This document shows, one piece after another, positions 1 through 7,433 of a stretch of DNA of 64,000 nucleotides. Positions within the stretch are counted from its first letter, which is position 1. The number at the start of each line of letters is the position of its first letter. Where the stretch lies: contig NZ_JQLI01000008.1 in assembly GCF_000744095.1 (NCBI RefSeq), positions 1,364,001 to 1,428,000 of the forward strand. The letters are read 5' to 3'. This DNA is from Cupriavidus necator A5-1 (GTDB lineage: Bacteria > Pseudomonadota > Gammaproteobacteria > Burkholderiales > Burkholderiaceae). The position numbers were made by a program, and so were the translations under genes. Below the pieces are notes generated by a model. That model did not search any database. It was not told the DNA's origin and saw only the letters and a list, made by a program, of their open reading frames with translations.

Positions 1-56
1 GTGCGATGATGCCGTGGATTGCCAAGAACAAGCTGGTCGACCAGTCGAAGAACTAA
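1..56 (+). CDS. ilvC: Ketol-acid reductoisomerase, C-terminal end only
   Basis: Only the last 17 full codons and the TAA stop lie in the window. They read ...MMPWIAKNKLVDQSKN, which I recognise as the conserved C-terminus of bacterial IlvC. The enzyme performs the NADPH-dependent second step of valine, leucine and isoleucine synthesis. Its position upstream of psd, pssA and leuA fits the known ilvBHC region of Burkholderiaceae. The fragment carries no catalytic residue, so the call rests on the tail sequence and on context. Confidence 0.8.
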   Translation, partial: AMMPWIAKNKLVDQSKN

Positions 57-180
57 GCTGACCTGACTGCCTGATGGTCCGCGCCGCACGGCGGCGGGCC
101 GAAGCCGTTCAGCGTTCCGTGCCATGCCCTTCTATCATCAGAAGGGAAGGGTGCGGGGCCTGGACGGCTTTTTGTTATGC

Positions 181-210
181 TTGTCAGACTTCGGGCAAGG
201 CGTGCATTAT
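181..210 (+). promoter_or_regulatory. Candidate sigma-70 promoter for psd-pssA
   Basis: TTGTCA (181-186) and CATTAT (205-210) are separated by 18 bp and match the -35 and -10 consensus at 5/6 and 4/6. Transcription would start near 217, about 90 nt before the psd start codon. This is a motif reading only. Nothing else in the 250 bp between ilvC and psd stands out. Confidence 0.4.
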
Positions 211-305
211 GCTGCTCCGCGACAATGGGGCACCGACCCGGCGGTCGCTATCGCCGCCGCCGCGCCGTCTTGCCATCGTCTTGTATCCACCGAAACTCGT
301 ACTGC

Positions 306-956
306 ATGAACTATCCTCATCCGCTGATCGCCCGTGAAGGCTGGCCGTTCCTGGCCGGCGCCTTTGTCATCTCGCTGCTGGTGCACGTCAGCGCGGGCTT
401 CTGGTGGGCGCTGCCGCTGTGGATCATCACGGTGTTCGTGCTGCAATTCTTCCGCGATCCGCCGCGCCCGATCCCTTCGCAGCCCAACGCGGTGCTGGCC
501 CCGGCCGACGGCCGCATCGTCGTGGTCGAAAAGGCGCAGGATCCGTACGCCGGCCGCGAGGCGCTGAAGATCAGCGTCTTCATGAACGTCTTCAACGTGC
601 ACTCGAACCGCGTATCGGTCGACGGCGCGGTGGAGAAGGTCGAATACTTCGCGGGCAAGTTCGTCAACGCGGACCTGGACAAGGCCTCGATCGAGAACGA
701 GCGCAATGCCGTGCTGATCCGGCGCGCGGCCGACGGCCAGCTGGTGACGCTGGTGCAGGTGGCCGGCCTGGTGGCGCGTCGTATCCTGTGCTACACCAAG
801 GTCGGCGACAACCTGTCGCGCGGCCAGCGCTACGGCTTTATCCGTTTCGGTTCGCGCGTGGACGTTTACCTGCCGCTCGATGCGCGTCCGCGCGTGACCA
901 TCGGCGAGAAGGTGTCTGCCTCGTCGACCATCCTCGCCGAACTCGACGTCAAGTGA
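306..956 (+). CDS. psd: Phosphatidylserine decarboxylase proenzyme (short form)
   Basis: This 216-residue protein converts phosphatidylserine to phosphatidylethanolamine at the inner membrane. It belongs to the short PSD-A type. A hydrophobic segment lies at residues 17-42 (LAGAFVISLLVHVS...). The proenzyme is expected to cleave itself at Gly182-Ser183 in the FGSR motif, turning Ser183 into the pyruvoyl cofactor and leaving a 34-residue alpha chain. The ATG at 306 begins MNYPHP, the usual start of the family, although the frame is open further upstream. pssA follows 25 bp later, so the decarboxylase and the synthase that makes its substrate are probably co-transcribed. Confidence 0.93.
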   Translation: MNYPHPLIAREGWPFLAGAFVISLLVHVSAGFWWALPLWIITVFVLQFFRDPPRPIPSQPNAVLAPADGRIVVVEKAQDPYAGREALKISVFMNVFNVHSNRVSVDGAVEKVEYFAGKFVNADLDKASIENERNAVLIRRAADGQLVTLVQVAGLVARRILCYTKVGDNLSRGQRYGFIRFGSRVDVYLPLDARPRVTIGEKVSASSTILAELDVK

Positions 957-981
957 GCGACGGCCATACAGGAGGACTGTG

Positions 982-1884
982 ATGGTTGCCTTCCATCGAC
1001 GTAACAAGCGGGTCAACAATGGCAACGTGACGCATCTGCGGCCGTTCCGCCATAACCAGCTGCGCGGTGCCGAAGACTACGACGACGATGCCGCCGAAGA
1101 CCACGACGACGTCGTCTACGAGCGCCAGCGTCCGCGCCGGCGCGGCATCTACCTGCTGCCCAACGCGTTCACTACCGCGGCGCTGTTCGCGGGGTTCTTT
1201 GCCATCGTCCAGGCGATGAACATGCGCTTCGACGTGGCGGCGATCGCCATTTTCGCGGCGATGGTGCTCGATGGCATGGATGGGCGCGTGGCGCGCATCA
1301 CCAATACGCAGAGTGCGTTCGGCGAGCAGTATGACTCGCTGTCGGATATGACTTCGTTTGGAGTAGCGCCGGCGTTGGTGATGTACGAATGGATCCTGCA
1401 TGACCTGGGCAAGTGGGGTTGGATCGCAGCCTTTGTCTACTGCACCTGCGCCGCGCTGCGGCTCGCGCGCTTTAACGCGAATATTGGCGTGGTCGACAAA
1501 CGCTTCTTCCAGGGTTTGCCGAGCCCCGCCGCTGCAGCACTGGTGGCCGGTTTCGTCTGGCTGGTGATCGACAACAAGCTGCCGGTCAAGGAACTGTGGA
1601 TGCCGTGGGTGGCGTTCGGCATCACGCTGTATGCCGGGCTGTCGATGGTGTCCAACGCGCCGTTCTACAGCGGCAAGGCGCTCGACGTACGCTACCGCGT
1701 GCCGTTCGGCATGATGGTGCTGGTCCTGGTGCTGTTCGTGGTGGTGTCGACCGATCCGCCGGTCGCGTTGTTCGGCCTCTTTGTGGCCTACGCGATCTCG
1801 GGCTACCTGCTATGGGGCTGGCGTGCCCTGCACGGACAGCAGGGCGGGGTGAAGAAGATGCGCGACAACGGAAGCGATTCCTGA
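982..1884 (+). CDS. pssA: CDP-diacylglycerol--serine O-phosphatidyltransferase
   Basis: This integral membrane enzyme of 300 residues makes phosphatidylserine from CDP-diacylglycerol and serine. The CDP-alcohol phosphatidyltransferase signature is complete: D97-x2-D100-G101-x2-A104-R105, then G114, D118 and D122. Several hydrophobic segments surround it. The N-terminal 50 or so residues are charged and Asp-rich (EDYDDDAAEDHDD), so they are probably cytoplasmic. GGAGGA at 971-976 is placed correctly for the ATG at 982. A GTG at 979 is also possible but sits too close to that ribosome-binding site. It works directly with psd, just upstream. Confidence 0.93.
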   Translation: MVAFHRRNKRVNNGNVTHLRPFRHNQLRGAEDYDDDAAEDHDDVVYERQRPRRRGIYLLPNAFTTAALFAGFFAIVQAMNMRFDVAAIAIFAAMVLDGMDGRVARITNTQSAFGEQYDSLSDMTSFGVAPALVMYEWILHDLGKWGWIAAFVYCTCAALRLARFNANIGVVDKRFFQGLPSPAAAALVAGFVWLVIDNKLPVKELWMPWVAFGITLYAGLSMVSNAPFYSGKALDVRYRVPFGMMVLVLVLFVVVSTDPPVALFGLFVAYAISGYLLWGWRALHGQQGGVKKMRDNGSDS

Positions 1885-1898
1885 TCGTTGCAGGCAGG

Positions 1899-1920
1899 GA
1901 AGGGCGCTACGGCGCCCTTC
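1899..1920 (+). terminator. Hairpin after pssA
   Basis: A perfect 9-bp inverted repeat (GAAGGGCGC at 1899-1907, GCGCCCTTC at 1912-1920) with a TACG loop lies 14 bp after the pssA stop. UNCG-type loops are very stable. There is no clear T-run after it, so it may act as an mRNA 3' end stabiliser or a weak terminator. Confidence 0.55.
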
Positions 1921-2038
1921 GTGCTTTCCGGATCATTGAGGGTCTTTGGGGGTCACGGGGGATTCACAATTGTTTTCATGCCGCGGCCTTGAAGGCGTGG
2001 CACTCTGCAGTGTTTCCACTTACCGTCAGGAGGATGTC

Positions 2039-2542
2039 ATGGGCATGTTCGACTTCATCAAGGAAGCGGGGGAAAAGCTGTTCGGCACCGGCGAGGCCAA
2101 GGCGGCGCAAGACGCTGCCAAGGCGGATGCGTCGGCCGAGAAGGTCGATGCAGCCAACCGTGCGGCGGGCGACGCGATCGAGGCCTATATCAAGAAGATG
2201 GGGCTGGATGCCACCGGGCTGACGGTGCAGGTCGACGGCTCGCAGGGGCTGGTCACCGTATTCGGTGTCGCGCCCGACCAGGCCACGCGCGAGAAGATCA
2301 TCCTGTGCGCCGGCAACGTCGAGGGCGTGGACAAGGTCGAGGACAAGATGTCGGTCAATGTCGAAGCGGCGGAGTCGCAGTGGCACACGGTGGTCAAGGG
2401 CGACACGCTGTGGGCGATCGCGCAGGCGGCCTATGGCAACGGCGCCGAGTACAACAAGATCTTCGAGGCCAACGAGCCGATGCTGAGCCACCCGGACAAG
2501 ATCTACCCGGGCCAGAAGCTGCGCATCCCGCCCAAGGGCTGA
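2039..2542 (+). CDS. kbp: BON and LysM domain protein, Kbp/YgaU-like
   Basis: This 167-residue protein has an Ala/Lys-rich N-terminus, a BON domain (about residues 57-105, GLTVQVDGSQGLVTVFGVAP...) and a C-terminal LysM domain (about 115-165, WHTVVKGDTLWAIAQAAYG...). This matches E. coli YgaU/Kbp, which is described as a cytoplasmic potassium-binding protein. No signal peptide is visible, so a cytoplasmic location is plausible despite the LysM domain. AGGAGG at 2028-2033 fixes the ATG at 2039. The gene stands alone between the pssA hairpin and the leu promoter. Potassium binding is inferred from the family. Confidence 0.85.
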   Translation: MGMFDFIKEAGEKLFGTGEAKAAQDAAKADASAEKVDAANRAAGDAIEAYIKKMGLDATGLTVQVDGSQGLVTVFGVAPDQATREKIILCAGNVEGVDKVEDKMSVNVEAAESQWHTVVKGDTLWAIAQAAYGNGAEYNKIFEANEPMLSHPDKIYPGQKLRIPPKG

Positions 2543-2582
2543 TCGCTGCGGACGCCGGCCGGCGCGTGCGGAAAACCCTGTG

Positions 2583-2611
2583 TTGCACGCGCGCGCCAAG
2601 TCAGATATAGT
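2583..2611 (+). promoter_or_regulatory. leu promoter
   Basis: TTGCAC (2583-2588) and TATAGT (2606-2611) are separated by exactly 17 bp. Transcription should begin near 2617-2619, at or next to the ATG of the leader peptide. Nothing else in the kbp-leuA gap looks like a better promoter. Confidence 0.6.
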
Positions 2612-2618
2612 CGCAGCC

Positions 2619-2699
2619 ATGATTTCGCGCCAAGTCCTAATCGCCCGCACCACCCTAGGTGGCCTACTAGGCCATCAGGTCGGGACGCGCGCACGCTAA
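2619..2699 (+). CDS. leuL: leu operon leader peptide (26 aa)
   Basis: A short reading frame encodes MISRQVLIARTTLGGLLGHQ and six further residues. All four leucine codons (2637, 2655, 2664 and 2667) are CTA, which is rarely used in this GC-rich window, where CTG dominates. Leu16 and Leu17 are adjacent. Together with the downstream alternative hairpins and terminator, this is the classic design of ribosome-mediated attenuation by leucyl-tRNA supply. No ribosome-binding site precedes it and the predicted transcript start falls on the ATG, so it may be translated as a leaderless message. Confidence 0.75.
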   Translation: MISRQVLIARTTLGGLLGHQVGTRAR

Positions 2700-2727
2700 G
2701 GACGGACTCACCCCTTAGCGCGAAATC
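2621..2727 (+). promoter_or_regulatory. leu attenuator: alternative RNA pairings upstream of the terminator
   Basis: Three mutually exclusive or nested pairings can be read. GATTTCGCGC (2621-2630) is fully complementary to GCGCGAAATC (2718-2727). CGCTAAGG (2694-2701) pairs with CCTTAGCG (2713-2720). GGTCGGG (2678-2684) can pair with CCCGGCC (2748-2754), which would block the 5' arm of the terminator. A ribosome stalled on the CTA codons would cover the first arm and favour the antiterminating fold. The pairings are visible, but which one acts as antiterminator is inference. Confidence 0.6.
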
Positions 2728-2742
2728 CGCAAGGAATTTTCC

Positions 2743-2779
2743 AACGCCCCGGCCTGCTCGATGCACGCCGGGGCGTTTT
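2743..2779 (+). terminator. leu attenuator terminator
   Basis: A perfect 11-bp stem (AACGCCCCGGC at 2743-2753, GCCGGGGCGTT at 2767-2777) with a 13-nt loop is followed by T residues. It lies between the leader peptide and leuA, 95 bp before the leuA start. Confidence 0.75.
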
Positions 2780-2873
2780 GCATTCCACAGCTCGTGGAGC
2801 GCGGAACAGGCGGTAAAGCTCCGGTGGCGGCATGCCGGGGACAGCACACTACAAGCAATCAGGAGCTCCACAA

Positions 2874-4415
2874 ATGTCTGACAAACTCATCATTTTCGAC
2901 ACCACGTTGCGTGACGGCGAGCAGTCGCCCGGCGCCTCCATGACCCGCGAGGAAAAGATCCGCATCGCGCGCCAGCTGGAACGCCTGAGGGTCGATGTGA
3001 TCGAGGCCGGTTTCGCGGCGAGCTCCAACGGCGACTTTGAAGCGATCCGCTCGATTGCCCAGGTCGTCAAGGACTCCACCATCTGCTCGCTGGCCCGCGC
3101 CAACGACAAGGACATCGCCCGCGCCGCCGAGGCGCTCAAGCCCGCCAACTCGTTCCGCATCCACACCTTCATCGCCACGTCCGCGCTGCACATGGAGAAG
3201 AAGCTGCGCATGACGCCGGACCAGGTGTACGAGCAGGCCCGCCTGGCGGTGCGCTTTGCGCGCCAGTTCACCGATGACATCGAGTTCTCGCCGGAAGACG
3301 GCAGCCGCTCGGACATGGACTTCCTGTGCCGCGTGCTCGAAGGCGTGATTGCCGAAGGCGCGACCACCATCAACCTGCCGGATACCGTGGGCTATGCCGT
3401 GCCCGAGGGCTATGCCGAGCTGATCCGCTCGGTGCGCGAGCGCATCCCCAACTCGGACAAGGCGGTGTGGTCGGTGCACTGCCACAACGACCTCGGCATG
3501 GCCGTGGCCAACTCGCTGGCTGCCGTCAAGCTGGGCGGCGCGCGCCAGATCGAATGCACCATCAACGGCCTCGGCGAGCGTGCCGGCAACACCAGCCTGG
3601 AAGAGGTGGTGATGGCGGTGAAGACGCGCCGCGACTATTTCGACCTGGACGTCGGCGTGGACACCACGCAGATTGTGCCGGCTTCGAAGCTGGTGTCGCA
3701 GATCACGGGTTTCGTGGTGCAGCCGAACAAGGCCGTAGTGGGCGCCAACGCCTTCGCGCACGCCTCGGGCATCCACCAGGACGGCGTGCTCAAGGCGCGC
3801 GATACCTACGAGATCATGCGCGCGGAGGATGTGGGCTGGACTGCCAACAAGATCGTGCTGGGCAAGCTGTCGGGCCGCAACGCCTTCAAGCAGCGCCTGC
3901 AGGAACTGGGCATCGAGCTGGAGAGCGAGAGCGAAGTCAACGCCGCCTTCACCCGCTTCAAGGAGCTGGCTGACCAGAAGGCCGAGATCTTCGACGAGGA
4001 CATCATGGCCATTGTCTCGAACGAGGCCCAGCATGATGCCAACGAGCACTTCCGCTTCATCTCGCTGTCGCAGCACTCCGAGACCGGTGAGCGCCCGCAT
4101 GCGCGCGTGGTGTTCAGCATGGACGGCCAGGAGCAGAGCGGCGAAGGCGAGGGCAACGGCCCGGTCGACGCCACGCTCCATGCGATCGAGTCGCGCGTGG
4201 CCAGCGGTGCCGAAATGGTGCTCTATTCGGTGAACGCCATCACTGGCGGCACCGAGGCCCAGGGCGAAGTGACCGTGCGCCTGTCCAAGGCCGGCCGCAT
4301 CGTCAACGGCGTGGGCACCGACCCGGATATCGTCGCCGCCTCGGCCAAGGCCTACCTGGCCGCGCTGAACAAGCTGCACGACAAGGCCGTGCAGAAGATC
4401 AACCCGCAGATCTGA
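2874..4415 (+). CDS. leuA: 2-isopropylmalate synthase
   Basis: This 513-residue enzyme condenses acetyl-CoA with 2-oxoisovalerate, the committed step of leucine synthesis. The N-terminal TIM barrel opens with IIFDTTLRDGEQSPG, which carries the catalytic/metal motif. HCHNDLGMA (near residue 200) and the HASGIHQDG motif (near residue 300) follow. The C-terminal LeuA dimer domain (about 390-513), including GVGTDPDIVAAS, is the leucine feedback region. Length is normal for the family. AGGAG at 2861-2865 supports the ATG at 2874. Expression is probably controlled by the attenuator upstream, in addition to feedback inhibition. Confidence 0.96.
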   Translation: MSDKLIIFDTTLRDGEQSPGASMTREEKIRIARQLERLRVDVIEAGFAASSNGDFEAIRSIAQVVKDSTICSLARANDKDIARAAEALKPANSFRIHTFIATSALHMEKKLRMTPDQVYEQARLAVRFARQFTDDIEFSPEDGSRSDMDFLCRVLEGVIAEGATTINLPDTVGYAVPEGYAELIRSVRERIPNSDKAVWSVHCHNDLGMAVANSLAAVKLGGARQIECTINGLGERAGNTSLEEVVMAVKTRRDYFDLDVGVDTTQIVPASKLVSQITGFVVQPNKAVVGANAFAHASGIHQDGVLKARDTYEIMRAEDVGWTANKIVLGKLSGRNAFKQRLQELGIELESESEVNAAFTRFKELADQKAEIFDEDIMAIVSNEAQHDANEHFRFISLSQHSETGERPHARVVFSMDGQEQSGEGEGNGPVDATLHAIESRVASGAEMVLYSVNAITGGTEAQGEVTVRLSKAGRIVNGVGTDPDIVAASAKAYLAALNKLHDKAVQKINPQI

Positions 4416-4469
4416 CCCGACACCTGCGTTAGACGGCGGAAGGCTGACCCGGCCTGAGCGTCCGGACCA

Positions 4470-4505
4470 AGCCCGTCATTCCCGATCCGGGGATGGCGGG
4501 CTTTT
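4470..4505 (+). terminator. Terminator after leuA
   Basis: A 14-position stem from AGCCCGTCATTCCC (4470-4483) to GGGGATGGCGGGCT (4489-4502), with two G-U pairs, is followed by TTTTT. It lies 54 bp past the leuA stop and just before the convergent lipoprotein gene, which it may also serve. Confidence 0.7.
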
Positions 4506-4515
4506 TCATGCGCGC

Positions 4516-5049
4516 CTACCAGCGGCGGAACCTTTCATCCGGTTCGTAGAGGGGGTCGGGCGTGATCTGCGTCCGGCGCAGGACGCCGGCATCGTCGAAA
4601 TAGAAGTGGAACAGCGACGGCCACACGTCTTCATGGCGGAAGCGGTAGGACCAGACCTCGTTGCGCATCCGCGGGTAGTACTGGATCGGCTCGCGCGTCA
4701 TGCCGAAATGCTCGAGCACGTCCTGCCTGGTCCAGATATTGATCTGCGCCTTGTAGAGCTCCGGCGTCGAGAGCATGTTGCGGAAGTTGGTCAGCCTGCC
4801 GTTGCTGTCGAAGTCTGCCCCGTAGGCGTACTGTCCCAGTGGCTGCTTGGAGTAGATCCAGCGCGAGGTGCCGTCGCGCAGCCGGAACACGTCGGAGGGA
4901 GGCCCGAACATCGCCTGGACCTCTGCCTGGGATTGCCCGATCAGCTTCTGGCCTTCCTGCACTGGCATCAGGGTGGCGCAGGCGGACAGCAGCAGGGCGC
5001 CCAGTGCCAGCACGAGCCGGCGCGCGCCGCCGGCGATTGCAGAACTCAT
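4516..5049 (-). CDS. BamE/SmpA-like outer membrane lipoprotein of unknown role
   Basis: The 177-residue protein starts MSSAIAGGARR and has a short lipoprotein signal ending LLLSAC, with the lipidated Cys at position 24. The next 50 residues (QEGQKLIGQSQAEVQAMFGPPSDVF...) resemble the SmpA/OmlA/BamE fold, in which a short helix-turn precedes a GxPs motif. The rest is aromatic-rich and not recognised. The frame stays open far upstream, but the lipoprotein signal sets the start. It is divergent from the solute-binding protein gene and convergent with leuA. An outer membrane destination is inferred because no Asp follows the lipidated Cys. Confidence 0.8.
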   Translation of the reverse strand: MSSAIAGGARRLVLALGALLLSACATLMPVQEGQKLIGQSQAEVQAMFGPPSDVFRLRDGTSRWIYSKQPLGQYAYGADFDSNGRLTNFRNMLSTPELYKAQINIWTRQDVLEHFGMTREPIQYYPRMRNEVWSYRFRHEDVWPSLFHFYFDDAGVLRRTQITPDPLYEPDERFRRW

Positions 5050-5250
5050 GGCAAACCTCGGTTGATGCAGGGTGTGATACCGGAAGTGTAGTGGGGCGCC
5101 CCGGTTTGTGTGCATGAGACGCTGCTTTTTGTCCGTTCTTTGTGCAAAGTCGCGGCTTCGTCGGGGAAATAGTTGCCCGCCGGATGTCCATGGGGCATTT
5201 GCCTGGAGCATGGCTGCTGCCGTACCATCCAGCGCTTTCCGGGAGAGAAC

Positions 5251-6507
5251 ATGAAGGTTGCGGCTTGGTGGCGGGGATGGCTGGGCGGGTTGTTGCTGGC
5301 GGCGGCGGCGGGCGCGTCGGCGCAGGAGCCGATCCGGCTGGGCATGATCGACGGGCTTTCCGGCCCGTTCGCCAACGCCGGCGAGGCGGTGGTGCGCAAC
5401 CTGCGCCTGGCCATCGAGCGCATCAATGCGCGTGGCGGCGTCAAGACCGCCGAGGGCGCGCGGCCGCTGGAACTCGTCACCTTCGACAGCAAGGGTAATG
5501 TCGACGAGAGCCTGATCCAGTTGCGAGCGCTCACTGACAAGCGCATCCCCTTCGTCCTGCAGGGCAACAGCTCGGCCGTGGCCGGCGCGCTGGTGTCGGC
5601 GATCAACCGCCACAACGCCCGCCAGCCGGAGTCGCGCGTGCTGTTTCTCAACTATTCGGCAGTCGATCCCAGCCTGACCAACGAGAACTGCAGCTTCTGG
5701 CACTTCCGCTTCGACGCCAGCGCCGACATGCGCATGCAGGCGCTGACCGAGGTGATCCGGCAGGACCAGTCGGTGCGCAAGGTGTACCTGATCGCCCAAG
5801 ACTACAGCTTCGGCCACCAGGTGTCGCGCTCGGCGCGCGAGATGCTGGCGGCGCGCCGGCCGGATATCCAGCTGGTCGGCGACGAATTCCACCCGATCGG
5901 CAAGATCAAGGATTTTGCGCCCTATATCGCCAAGATCAAGGCGAGCGGGGCGGATGCGGTCATTACCGGCAACTGGGGCAATGACCTGACGCTGATGGTA
6001 AAAGCCGCGCGCGAGGGCGGGTTGCGGGCCAAGTTCTATACGTTCTATGGCAACGGCCTGGGCGCGCCTGCGGCGATGGGCGATGCCGGCGTCGGCCGCG
6101 TGTTGGCGGTGGCGGAGTGGCACCCGAACGTGGGCGGGGCGGCATCCGACGCCTTTTACCAGCAGTTCCGCGCGCGTTATCCGGAGCCCAGGGACGACTA
6201 CGTCCACCTGCGCATGCAGATGATGGTGGAGATGCTGGCGCGCGCGATCGAGCAAGCCGGCTCCACTGACGCGGTCAAGGTGGCGCGCGCGCTCGAGAAC
6301 ATGCGCTTCGTCAACGACTTCCACGAGGCCACCGTGCGTGCCGAGGATCACCAGGTGCTGCAACCGCTGTACGTGTCGGTGATGGAGCGGCAGGGCGGCG
6401 CGGTGCGCTTCGACAACGAGGGCTCGGGCTACGGCTTCCGCACCGTGCGCAAGCTCAAGGCGGCGCAAACCACGCTGCCGACCACGTGCCGGATGGAGCG
6501 CCCCTGA
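5251..6507 (+). CDS. ABC transporter solute-binding protein, branched-chain amino acid type (orphan)
   Basis: This 418-residue exported protein has a signal peptide (WLGGLLLAAAAGASAQ, cleavage near residue 25) followed by a Peripla_BP_6 fold that begins IRLGMIDGLSGPFANAGEAVV. That opening is typical of LivJ-like binding proteins for amino acids, amides or aromatic acids. No permease or ATPase gene is nearby, so it must share a transporter encoded elsewhere, or act in sensing. GGGAGAG at 5241-5247 supports the ATG at 5251. The ligand cannot be predicted. Related binding proteins are very numerous in Cupriavidus and relatives. Confidence 0.85.
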   Translation: MKVAAWWRGWLGGLLLAAAAGASAQEPIRLGMIDGLSGPFANAGEAVVRNLRLAIERINARGGVKTAEGARPLELVTFDSKGNVDESLIQLRALTDKRIPFVLQGNSSAVAGALVSAINRHNARQPESRVLFLNYSAVDPSLTNENCSFWHFRFDASADMRMQALTEVIRQDQSVRKVYLIAQDYSFGHQVSRSAREMLAARRPDIQLVGDEFHPIGKIKDFAPYIAKIKASGADAVITGNWGNDLTLMVKAAREGGLRAKFYTFYGNGLGAPAAMGDAGVGRVLAVAEWHPNVGGAASDAFYQQFRARYPEPRDDYVHLRMQMMVEMLARAIEQAGSTDAVKVARALENMRFVNDFHEATVRAEDHQVLQPLYVSVMERQGGAVRFDNEGSGYGFRTVRKLKAAQTTLPTTCRMERP

Positions 6508-6530
6508 GCGTTGGATTTGCCGGGGCAGGC

Positions 6531-6565
6531 GGCAGGTTCTCCTGCCAGGGCTTTTCCGTTATAAT
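6531..6565 (+). promoter_or_regulatory. rpsO promoter with an upstream hairpin
   Basis: A perfect -10 box, TATAAT, lies at 6560-6565, with a weak -35 (TTCTCC, 6537-6542) 17 bp before it. The -35 region overlaps a small inverted repeat, GGCAGG/CCTGCC (6531-6536 and 6541-6546). This repeat may end the upstream transcript. The rpsO leader would be about 130 nt, long enough for the S15 translational feedback known in other bacteria, but I cannot assign a structure. Confidence 0.6.
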
Positions 6566-6700
6566 GCGCGGCTGTCGTCGCCTGGCTATTCGCTGGGATG
6601 GGCCGGATGGCGGCAGATAGTCCAATAGCATCCATAGCAAGTAACACGACGCATGCGGCGCATCCCGCGCTGTGGCGTTCGCAAGTGAAAGGAAATCAAA

Positions 6701-6970
6701 ATGGCAGTCGCCGATATCAACAAGTCCGAAGTCATCAAGCAGTTCGCCCGTGGCGCCAACGACACTGGCAGCCCCGAAGTGCAAGTGGCCCTGCTGACCA
6801 CCCGCATCAACGAACTGACCCCGCACTTCAAGGCCAACATGAAGGATCACCACAGCCGCCGCGGTCTGCTGCGCATGGTGAGCCGCCGCCGCCGCCTGCT
6901 GGACTACCTCAAGTCCAACGACGCCGACCGCTACCGCGCCCTGATCGAAAAGCTGGGCCTGCGCAAGTAA
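6701..6970 (+). CDS. rpsO: 30S ribosomal protein S15
   Basis: The 89-residue protein has the exact family length and the typical features: TGSPEVQVALLTTRI in the N-terminal half, HFKANMKDHHSRRGLL in the 16S rRNA-binding region and YRALIEKLGLRK at the C-terminus. S15 is a primary binder of the central domain of 16S rRNA. AGGAAA at 6690-6695 supports the ATG. It precedes pnp, the conserved proteobacterial rpsO-pnp order, separated by a terminator-like hairpin. Confidence 0.98.
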   Translation: MAVADINKSEVIKQFARGANDTGSPEVQVALLTTRINELTPHFKANMKDHHSRRGLLRMVSRRRRLLDYLKSNDADRYRALIEKLGLRK

Positions 6971-7039
6971 GGTTGCGCCAGAGGTTGCGTCCGATGGCAG
7001 CGCGATTCCTGGGTTTGCACGGTTTCGCGTGAGGCCACG

Positions 7040-7073
7040 ATGCCTGCTTCAGCATTGCTGGGGCAGGCATTTT
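7040..7073 (+). terminator. rpsO-pnp intergenic terminator
   Basis: ATGCCTGC (7040-7047) and GCAGGCAT (7063-7070) form an 8-bp stem followed by TTTT. It is followed at once by a second hairpin, GCCCGGC (7083-7089) with GCCGGGC (7098-7104). In E. coli the corresponding terminator is leaky and allows read-through into pnp, and the same may hold here. Confidence 0.65.
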
Positions 7074-7104
7074 GCATTTCTGGCCCGGCGCTTCTGTGCC
7101 GGGC

Positions 7105-7433
7105 AGGGGTGCGGCAAAGTTGAGAAAGTGATTTTCGCTTCACTGTGCCCGGCGAGAATTCCGATTCCGCGGGCCCCCGTTGCAGCAAGCCGCGCAACGG
7201 AGTAAGTTGTTCTTTTTGTATTTTTGGTATCCCGGACCGGACAAGGAAACAGGGCTTTGTGTCATTCCAGCACGGCATCGGCAACAGTGCCGCGCTGGAA
7301 TGGCATAGCACTTCCCTGAGACTGCGACCGGCAATCCGGCAGTTAGCCTGCGGCTGAGAACGCAGGCGTCGCATGCCCAGCCCGGGTCTCATGTATGGAC
7401 CCGCGCGGCGTGCACGCAAGTCAAGGAATGCAA
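7105..7433 (+). promoter_or_regulatory. pnp leader region with a long stem-loop
   Basis: This gene-free stretch holds a strong hairpin at 7263-7302: CATTCCAGC (7263-7271) pairs with GCTGGAATG (7294-7302), and after one A-C mismatch CGGCA (7273-7277) pairs with TGCCG (7288-7292), giving 14 pairs. A weak extended -10 (TGGTATCCC, 7225-7233) lies upstream of it and could start a pnp transcript. In E. coli, RNase III cuts a leader stem and PNPase then destabilises its own message. The position here fits such autoregulation, but that is inference. Confidence 0.5.
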
